DNA of 11,538 bases from Acidimicrobiia bacterium (GTDB taxonomy: Bacteria; Actinomycetota; Acidimicrobiia; Acidimicrobiales; Ilumatobacteraceae), in assembly GCA_010025655.1 (NCBI GenBank), contig RGSV01000020.1:1-11538 (forward strand), in the 5' to 3' direction. The notes beneath the pieces are model-generated. The model worked only from the letters and a program-made list of their open reading frames with translations, did no database searches and was not told where the DNA came from. The translations under genes were made by a program, and so were the position numbers. This document shows positions 7,653 through 11,538 of this stretch, piece after piece (positions within the stretch are counted from its first letter, which is position 1; each line of letters begins with the position of its first letter).

Positions 7653-8258
7653 CTACTTCTGCACGTACACGACGAACCACAGTGCCGCGAACATGCCCGA
7701 CACGGCGTACCAATAGAGGGCATGGGCGCGCAACACGTCGTGGTCGGCACCACGGCCTGCCAGCACCCGGAACATTGCAACGAATGAGTACACGACCGCG
7801 CTCACGATGATGGCCATCATCGTTCCGGTGATCGCATAGAACATGGTCTCGTAGGCGTCGTTGCGCAAAACGAGGTCGATCTGCATCCAGAGTGCAATCT
7901 GGGCGTTGATGATGGCCAGCCCTGTGAACATGGTGATGGCGAGGGCGAGCGTCGTATGCGACTTGTCGCCGCGCCGCGCCGAATACACCGCCCACTGCGC
8001 CATAACGCAGGCAATGACGAAGGTGATCATGAGCGTGGTAGCCGCAACTTCGGGAATCGCTACGTCCCTCTTCAGCCAGTCTTTGATCAACGACACGCCG
8101 TCGCTGGCCACGCGTGTCGGTGCCTTGGCGCGGAAGTCGAGCCACATCGCCAGCATCGAACCCATCAACATCGACGCGCCTGCTGCGACGAAGGCCGTCG
8201 CCACGAACACCGTGCTGGTGCGGCGTGTCGGGCCGGCGGTGAGAGCAGGTGCGGTCAT
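7653..8258 (-). CDS. Degenerate cytochrome c oxidase subunit III-like membrane protein
   Basis: This 201-residue protein has five hydrophobic segments (about 16-40, 70-92, 103-125, 139-163, 178-198), matching the five-helix plan of CtaE. By eye it aligns with CtaE in this window: FYAITG (140-145) corresponds to FYTLTG, INAQIAL (117-123) to the GGQVYEF region, and HALYWYAVSG (179-188) to IGLYWHFVDI. The residues typical of working subunit III are replaced: the helix-1 Glu is absent, the HGVH pair becomes MMAI, and the last-helix His becomes Tyr182-Trp183-Tyr184 context. The ATG start overlaps the preceding stop as ATGA and has GGAG eight bases upstream. It is the middle gene of a three-gene module that looks like a non-catalytic oxidase copy. 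Homology is from visual alignment, so function is uncertain. Confidence 0.8.
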   Translation of the reverse strand: MTAPALTAGPTRRTSTVFVATAFVAAGASMLMGSMLAMWLDFRAKAPTRVASDGVSLIKDWLKRDVAIPEVAATTLMITFVIACVMAQWAVYSARRGDKSHTTLALAITMFTGLAIINAQIALWMQIDLVLRNDAYETMFYAITGTMMAIIVSAVVYSFVAMFRVLAGRGADHDVLRAHALYWYAVSGMFAALWFVVYVQK

Positions 8259-9754
8259 GCCGGTTGCTCCACTCGATAGCGGTCAGTGACTGCATCACCT
8301 CGACGTGACGTGACGACGAGACCAACGAAGCCGAGCATGGCCACGAGCATCAAGAGATGACCAAGTGCGACGATCACGTTGGTGACACCGACGAGACCTG
8401 AGTCATCAAACCCACTCGCGACATTGGCCGGCTGATCAAGGAAACCTGCAACATAGTGAGGCAGCGATGCGAGCACGGTGGCGACAAAACCAAGCAGTGC
8501 GATGAGTACGACCTTGCCGTCGGGCAGGGCGCGACCCGTCACCGAGCCGGCGTGCAGCGTGATGCCACCGATGGCTGCGAGCACGGCGCCGTACACCACA
8601 TAGACAAGCGTTGCTTCGCCAAAGACGGTGCCAACCAGCCCGAGCGCATCGAGATGCATCGCCGCTGAACCAACGAGCCCCGTGAAGATCATGCCGACCC
8701 CGAGAAACGCCGCGACGAAAGCACCGGAGATACCTGGTGTTCCGGCTCGCAAGGCGAGCAGCGACAACAACACGACAACGAGTGGCGCAAGGAGCGGCAC
8801 GAGGTTGAAGAGCGCATACGGCACGAGCGACTGCAGCGTGCCCGTCGGTGTATCACCAAGGGCGAAGACGTGCGCCTGTTGAGTGGCCGAACTGGCAACC
8901 ACGCTGAGCGAGATGCCGACGCCGATGAGTACCACGCCACGCAGTGGCTGGCGGCCGCGTGCGGTGCGCACCACGGCATCGGCGAGCACACCGAGAGCAG
9001 GCACCACGACAAGCAGGGTGTGAGGCTCGCGCGTCACCCAGCCGAGCCAGGTATCGATGAGGTCGGCTCCTCCAAAAGCAACTCGAGCGTTCACGTAGTC
9101 AAGCCAGACGTAGATGATCGTGCCGAGGGCGACAGGCAGGGTGAGCACGACACCGAGTGCCGTGACGAGCGCGGCGAACGCGCCGACCGGCACGTCACTG
9201 AGTGCTCGACCATTGCGGCGCGTCAACACGGTGGCCGCTACCGAAACTGCAATCAACGCCAAGGCAACGAGCACGATCCCAAGGCCGAGCAGATACGTCT
9301 CGACATACTGCGCGTCACCACCGCCGGGGCCGCCGTTGCCGAGATACGACACGAGAACAGTGACACTGCCGACAAGCCATGACCACCAACCGAACGCCGC
9401 GAGACGCGACAACGAGAGATTCGCCGCATGCAACTGCGCGGGCAACGACCACACGACGAGGCCGAGCATTGCCGGGGCGGCCACGCCGAACACCAACGCA
9501 AAACGGTGCAGAGAAAACAGTTGGGTGAGGGCACCAGCATCGACCACTGCGCTGCTCGCGTCGAGTCGATCAAACCCCAGCACCACACCAATCACGGTTG
9601 CCACCAGAAGCCAGAGTGCGGAGGCGACCAGCAGCGAGGCTCCAATGGTCGCGTGGTGGATCGTCGTCAGCCATCCGGTGACCCGTTGCACGGGTGAGTT
9701 CGCGGCCCGCTGGGCCGTCGTGGCAGATGGGGCGCCGCTCACCGAAATCGACAC
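8255..9754 (-). CDS. Catalytically dead heme-copper oxidase subunit I-like membrane protein
   Basis: This 499-residue protein has about twelve hydrophobic segments and aligns with CtaD through fold signatures: WLTTIHHATIG (28-38) against WLFTVDHKKLG, LFSLHRFALVF (79-89) against the helix II heme a motif, RLAAFGWW (117-124) against RINAFGFW, and a late PHYVAGFLDQP (432-442) against MHILGLQGQP. Catalytic positions are lost: the CuB/Tyr motif HPEVY is replaced by EPHTL (243-247), the CuB His pair by Ala294-His295, and the helix X histidines by Ala381 and Leu383. The D-channel Asp is Asn112 and the propionate arginines are absent. His83, one heme a ligand, remains. It cannot be an oxygen reductase of known type. 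The GTG start sits six bases after a TAGCCT element, suggesting a leaderless mRNA. It is the first gene of the operon containing ctaC-ctaG. Automated pipelines may label it a cbb3- or COX1-type subunit I. Confidence 0.85.
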   Translation of the reverse strand: MSISVSGAPSATTAQRAANSPVQRVTGWLTTIHHATIGASLLVASALWLLVATVIGVVLGFDRLDASSAVVDAGALTQLFSLHRFALVFGVAAPAMLGLVVWSLPAQLHAANLSLSRLAAFGWWSWLVGSVTVLVSYLGNGGPGGGDAQYVETYLLGLGIVLVALALIAVSVAATVLTRRNGRALSDVPVGAFAALVTALGVVLTLPVALGTIIYVWLDYVNARVAFGGADLIDTWLGWVTREPHTLLVVVPALGVLADAVVRTARGRQPLRGVVLIGVGISLSVVASSATQQAHVFALGDTPTGTLQSLVPYALFNLVPLLAPLVVVLLSLLALRAGTPGISGAFVAAFLGVGMIFTGLVGSAAMHLDALGLVGTVFGEATLVYVVYGAVLAAIGGITLHAGSVTGRALPDGKVVLIALLGFVATVLASLPHYVAGFLDQPANVASGFDDSGLVGVTNVIVALGHLLMLVAMLGFVGLVVTSRRGDAVTDRYRVEQPA

Positions 9755-9766
9755 GTGGCAAGGCTA
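9755..9766 (-). promoter_or_regulatory. Probable -10 element giving a leaderless transcript of the oxidase operon
   Basis: On the minus strand, TAGCCT (complement of 9761-9766) matches the actinobacterial -10 pattern TANNNT and lies exactly six bases before the GTG at 9754, the spacing expected when transcription starts at the start codon itself. There is no Shine-Dalgarno, which fits leaderless translation. The nine-base string TAGCCTTGC recurs at the same position in front of ctaB. A -35 box is not clear. The rest of the 103-base gap up to ctaB (9767-9857) shows no gene and no convincing terminator. Confidence 0.6.
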
Positions 9767-9857
9767 CTCAGTTGCCCTGTCGGCGACGAAGGTTCATGCA
9801 GCGGTGACAGCGTGGCACACATAGGTCGCAGGCAGTGAACGGCGTGAAGTGGGCGAA

Positions 9858-10790
9858 CTAGCGCACGAGCACGTCAACCGTCACGGCGATGAAGAGCAGC
9901 GTGACGTAGGAGATCGAAAAACTAAAGACCCGCATCGCCGCCCGTGCGGTCGGAGTCGTACCGAGACCAAACGTGAGGGCGACAAAGGCGACTCCGAGCA
10001 CCACGGCCGACACCATATAAATCACACCCATGTCGTTCAGCGGTACGAGCGCGAGCGATGCGACCGCAACAGCTACGGAATACCACCCCATCGTTCGCAC
10101 GGTTGTTGCAGCAGACTCCACGACGGGCAACATCGGCACCGATGCGGCGCGGTACTCGTCGGCGTGGCGAATGGCAAGCGCCCAGAAGTGCGGCGGCGTC
10201 CACAGAAAGATGACGAGAAACAGCACGACCGCAGACCACGACACGTCGTTGCGCACGGCGGCCCAACCCACGAGCACCGGTACCGCACCGGCGGCGCCTC
10301 CAATCACGATGTTCTGTCGCGAGGTGCGCTTCAACCACAGCGAATAGACGAAGACATAAAACAGGGTGGCGGAGATCGCGAGACATGCGGCGAGCACGTT
10401 TGAACTCCACGCGAGCAGGGCAAACGCGGCAACTTCAAGCACCAACGCAAAAGCGAGGGCGTTGCGTGGCGCGATGCGACCGGTGACGAGCGGGCGGTTG
10501 CGAGTGCGTTCCATCAATCCATCGATGTCACGGTCGATATACATGTTGATGGCGTTGGCACCGCCCGCGGCGAGTGCGCCACCGAGCACCGTCCACACAA
10601 CGAGGCTCGTGTCAGGCCAACCACCGGCTGCGAGCACCATCGTGGGAATGGTTGTGATGAGCAACAACTCGATGATGCGCGGCTTGGTCAGCGCGATGTA
10701 GGCACCGATGACTGTGCGGGCCGGGCGCGAACCGGTGTGTGCGAACGCCGCACTCAATCGCGACGGCACGAGTGGACGACTGAGTACCAC
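9858..10790 (-). CDS. ctaB: Protoheme IX farnesyltransferase (heme O synthase)
   Basis: CtaB transfers a farnesyl group from farnesyl diphosphate to the vinyl group of protoheme IX, making heme O, the precursor of heme A used by CtaD. The 310-residue polytopic membrane protein is a normal family length. It shows the UbiA-superfamily first Asp motif around Asn82, Asp86 and Asp90 (NMYIDRDID), the [14 protein letters not shown] stretch (93-106), the second conserved loop [12 protein letters not shown] (149-160) and the CtaB-typical [16 protein letters not shown] (198-213). About nine hydrophobic segments follow the first 28 residues. The GTG start has no Shine-Dalgarno but lies six bases after TAGCCT, consistent with a leaderless transcript. 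It ends 103 bases before the downstream oxidase operon, which has its own promoter signal. Confidence 0.97.
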   Translation of the reverse strand: MVLSRPLVPSRLSAAFAHTGSRPARTVIGAYIALTKPRIIELLLITTIPTMVLAAGGWPDTSLVVWTVLGGALAAGGANAINMYIDRDIDGLMERTRNRPLVTGRIAPRNALAFALVLEVAAFALLAWSSNVLAACLAISATLFYVFVYSLWLKRTSRQNIVIGGAAGAVPVLVGWAAVRNDVSWSAVVLFLVIFLWTPPHFWALAIRHADEYRAASVPMLPVVESAATTVRTMGWYSVAVAVASLALVPLNDMGVIYMVSAVVLGVAFVALTFGLGTTPTARAAMRVFSFSISYVTLLFIAVTVDVLVR

Positions 10791-10802
10791 GCCGCAAGGC
10801 TA
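10791..10802 (-). promoter_or_regulatory. Probable -10 element giving a leaderless ctaB transcript
   Basis: On the minus strand, TAGCCT (complement of 10797-10802) precedes the ctaB GTG by exactly six bases. It fits TANNNT and places the transcription start at the G of the start codon. The surrounding TAGCCTTGC is identical to the element before the dead subunit I gene. It lies in the short 57-base gap between ctaB and the divergent clpS. Confidence 0.6.
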
Positions 10803-10835
10803 GGAGCGCACGACCACCCAGCCACAGGTGCTCGG

Positions 10836-10841
10836 CACAAT
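10836..10841 (+). promoter_or_regulatory. Weak candidate -10 element for clpS
   Basis: CACAAT lies six bases before the clpS ATG, the same geometry as the two minus-strand leaderless candidates, but it misses the first T of TANNNT. GGAAG at 10842-10846 lies too close to the ATG to be a good Shine-Dalgarno. A leaderless clpS transcript is therefore possible but only weakly supported. Confidence 0.3.
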
Positions 10842-10847
10842 GGAAGT

Positions 10848-11129
10848 ATGTCGACCGTCACTGACATCGAGCGCGGCAGCGATACAACGGTTGATCGTCC
10901 GTGGATTGTGATTGTGTGGAACGACCCAATCAATCTCATGGTGTACGTCACCTGGGTGTTCCAAAAACTCTTCGGCTACAGCCTCGAGAAGGCAACCTCA
11001 CTCATGCTTGACGTGCACGAAAAAGGTCGTGCGGTCGTGTCGAACGGTACCCGCGAACGAGCCGAAGTCGACGTGCAACGACTGCACGAACACGGACTGT
11101 GGGCGACGATGCAGCAAGAAGACGCGTGA
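10848..11129 (+). CDS. clpS: ATP-dependent Clp protease adaptor ClpS
   Basis: ClpS recognises N-degron substrates and delivers them to the Clp protease, in actinobacteria to ClpC-ClpP. The 93-residue product is a normal length. A disordered N-terminal segment of about 17 residues precedes the core, which carries VWNDPINLM (23-31), FQKLFGYS (38-45) and [13 protein letters not shown] (52-64). Asn25, Asp26, Met31, Met53, Val56 and His57 correspond to the E. coli pocket residues for the N-terminal amino acid. The NDP sequence in place of NDD is, as far as I recall, usual in actinobacterial ClpS. The ATG at 10848 is chosen because the open frame upstream (to 10737) runs back into ctaB and lacks family sequence. 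The stop overlaps the DUF2017 start as GTGA. Confidence 0.95.
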   Translation: MSTVTDIERGSDTTVDRPWIVIVWNDPINLMVYVTWVFQKLFGYSLEKATSLMLDVHEKGRAVVSNGTRERAEVDVQRLHEHGLWATMQQEDA

Positions 11130-11538
11130 CCGCCTTCGAACGCACCGCGACGGGCTATCGCTGCGTTCTGGCCGACCAGTTGCGCTCAGCATTGATCAGC
11201 GTGCTCGGTGAGTTACGCGACGAACTCGAGAAGGCAAAGACGATGCCACACGATCAGTTACCTGCGCACCTACGTCGCCTCTTCCCCGCCGGCTATCACG
11301 CCGATGCCGAACAGAACGCCGAATATCGTCGCCTCACTCACGACGAACTTGTTGCCACACATCAACGTTCGGTCATCGAGAGCATCGAGCTGCTCGAACG
11401 CTCAACTGAGTTGAGTGCCGACGACCTTGACCGCTTCGTGCGCGCCGTGAATGCCACGCGACTCGTGGTGGGCACCATCCTCGATGTAAGTGAGGACGAG
11501 AGCGAGCCCGCAGCCGATGATCCGATGGTCGACTTGTG
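11126..11538 (+). CDS. DUF2017 family protein, 3'-truncated by the window edge
   Basis: This soluble, mostly helical protein of unknown function is found in actinobacteria, typically right after clpS. The GTG start forms a four-base GTGA overlap with the clpS stop, and 137 codons are visible before the window ends. The match to DUF2017 rests on RRLFPAGY (50-57), [10 protein letters not shown] (66-75) and the C-terminal [16 protein letters not shown] (106-121), which correspond to the family's LFP, YRxLT and NxxRLxLGT signatures. No catalytic motif, membrane helix or signal peptide is seen. The acidic stretch [11 protein letters not shown] (122-132) suggests the C-terminus is near. Tight coupling to clpS suggests a role near Clp proteolysis, but that is inference from context. 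Confidence 0.85.
   Translation, partial: MTAFERTATGYRCVLADQLRSALISVLGELRDELEKAKTMPHDQLPAHLRRLFPAGYHADAEQNAEYRRLTHDELVATHQRSVIESIELLERSTELSADDLDRFVRAVNATRLVVGTILDVSEDESEPAADDPMVDL

Noticed and set aside
7649..7780. A cysteine-rich N-terminal extension of the subunit IV-like fusion protein
   Set aside because: The frame stays open upstream to 7780, but this stretch lies within the subunit III-like coding region. The ATG at 7648 follows that gene's stop by four bases and begins the recognisable helical domain.
7576..8325. A 249-codon minus-strand open frame overlapping the subunit III-like gene
   Set aside because: It is another frame of the same region, rich in Arg and His, with no membrane helices. 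The overlapping frame shows subunit III similarity and a well-placed start.
8255..9754. Reading the subunit I-like gene as a second working oxidase or nitric oxide reductase
   Set aside because: The heme a3 ligand and most copper or non-heme metal ligands are absent, so no known catalytic chemistry of this superfamily is possible.
9114..9824. A 236-codon + strand open frame opposite the subunit I-like gene
   Set aside because: Low-complexity Thr/Ala/Arg/Ser product antisense to a gene with clear subunit I homology; no start signal or motif.
9792..9840. An inverted repeat (GTTCA/TGAAC) between ctaB and the next gene as a terminator or operator
   Set aside because: Only five bases pair, the loop is 39 bases and there is no T-tract; chance is a sufficient explanation.
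10737..10847. A longer ClpS N-terminus starting at 10737
   Set aside because: It would run through the ctaB start region and lacks ClpS-like sequence; the ATG at 10848 gives a normal family length.
1..11538. Mobile elements, CRISPR arrays, tRNA genes or a defence island
   Set aside because: No direct-repeat arrays, transposase or integrase genes or tRNA-like folds were seen by eye; the content is housekeeping respiration, transport and proteolysis.

Overview
The window looks like a chromosomal segment from a high-GC actinobacterium, most likely of the class Acidimicrobiia. This rests on an actinobacterial-type ClpS overlapping a DUF2017 gene, many GTG starts, leaderless-looking promoters, and an actinobacterial-style caa3 oxidase operon with a fused cytochrome c. 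The class assignment is inference; the phylum is well supported.

Layout. Positions 1-1310 (+ strand) hold the 3' part of an ABC transporter ATPase gene and its ABC-2 permease. They converge on a long minus-strand respiratory operon across a 40-base gap. Read in its own direction, that operon starts near 9766 and runs down to 1351: a degenerate subunit I-like gene, a subunit III-like gene, a membrane/beta-domain fusion, then the canonical ctaC, ctaD, ctaE, ctaF and ctaG. Upstream on the same strand is ctaB (heme O synthase, 9858-10790), which has its own promoter. Divergent from ctaB, on the + strand, are clpS (10848-11129) and a DUF2017 gene that runs off the end.

How the genes work together. 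CtaB makes heme O for an A-type oxidase. CtaA, which would convert it to heme A, is not in the window. CtaC (CuA plus a C-terminal heme c), CtaD (heme a, heme a3/CuB), CtaE and CtaF form a proton-pumping caa3-type cytochrome c oxidase, and CtaG belongs to the family needed for its assembly. All key catalytic residues of CtaC and CtaD are present.

Most unusual part. Immediately upstream of ctaC, and joined to it by a 4-base GTGA overlap, are three genes that look like a second, catalytically dead set of oxidase subunits. The first is a subunit I homologue that keeps the fold signatures but has lost the heme a3 ligand, two of three CuB histidines, the cross-linked tyrosine and the D- and K-channel residues. 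The second is a subunit III homologue without its usual Glu and His residues. The third has an N-terminus resembling the actinobacterial two-helix subunit IV, followed by extra helices and an extracytoplasmic beta-rich domain. Because they share one coupled operon with the working oxidase, I infer an accessory, scaffold or assembly role rather than decay. ctaB and the dead subunit I gene also share an identical nine-base element at the same distance from their GTG starts, which fits a leaderless -10 promoter.

No tRNA, rRNA, CRISPR array, insertion sequence or phage element was seen. The window is densely coding; the longest gap between genes is 103 bases.
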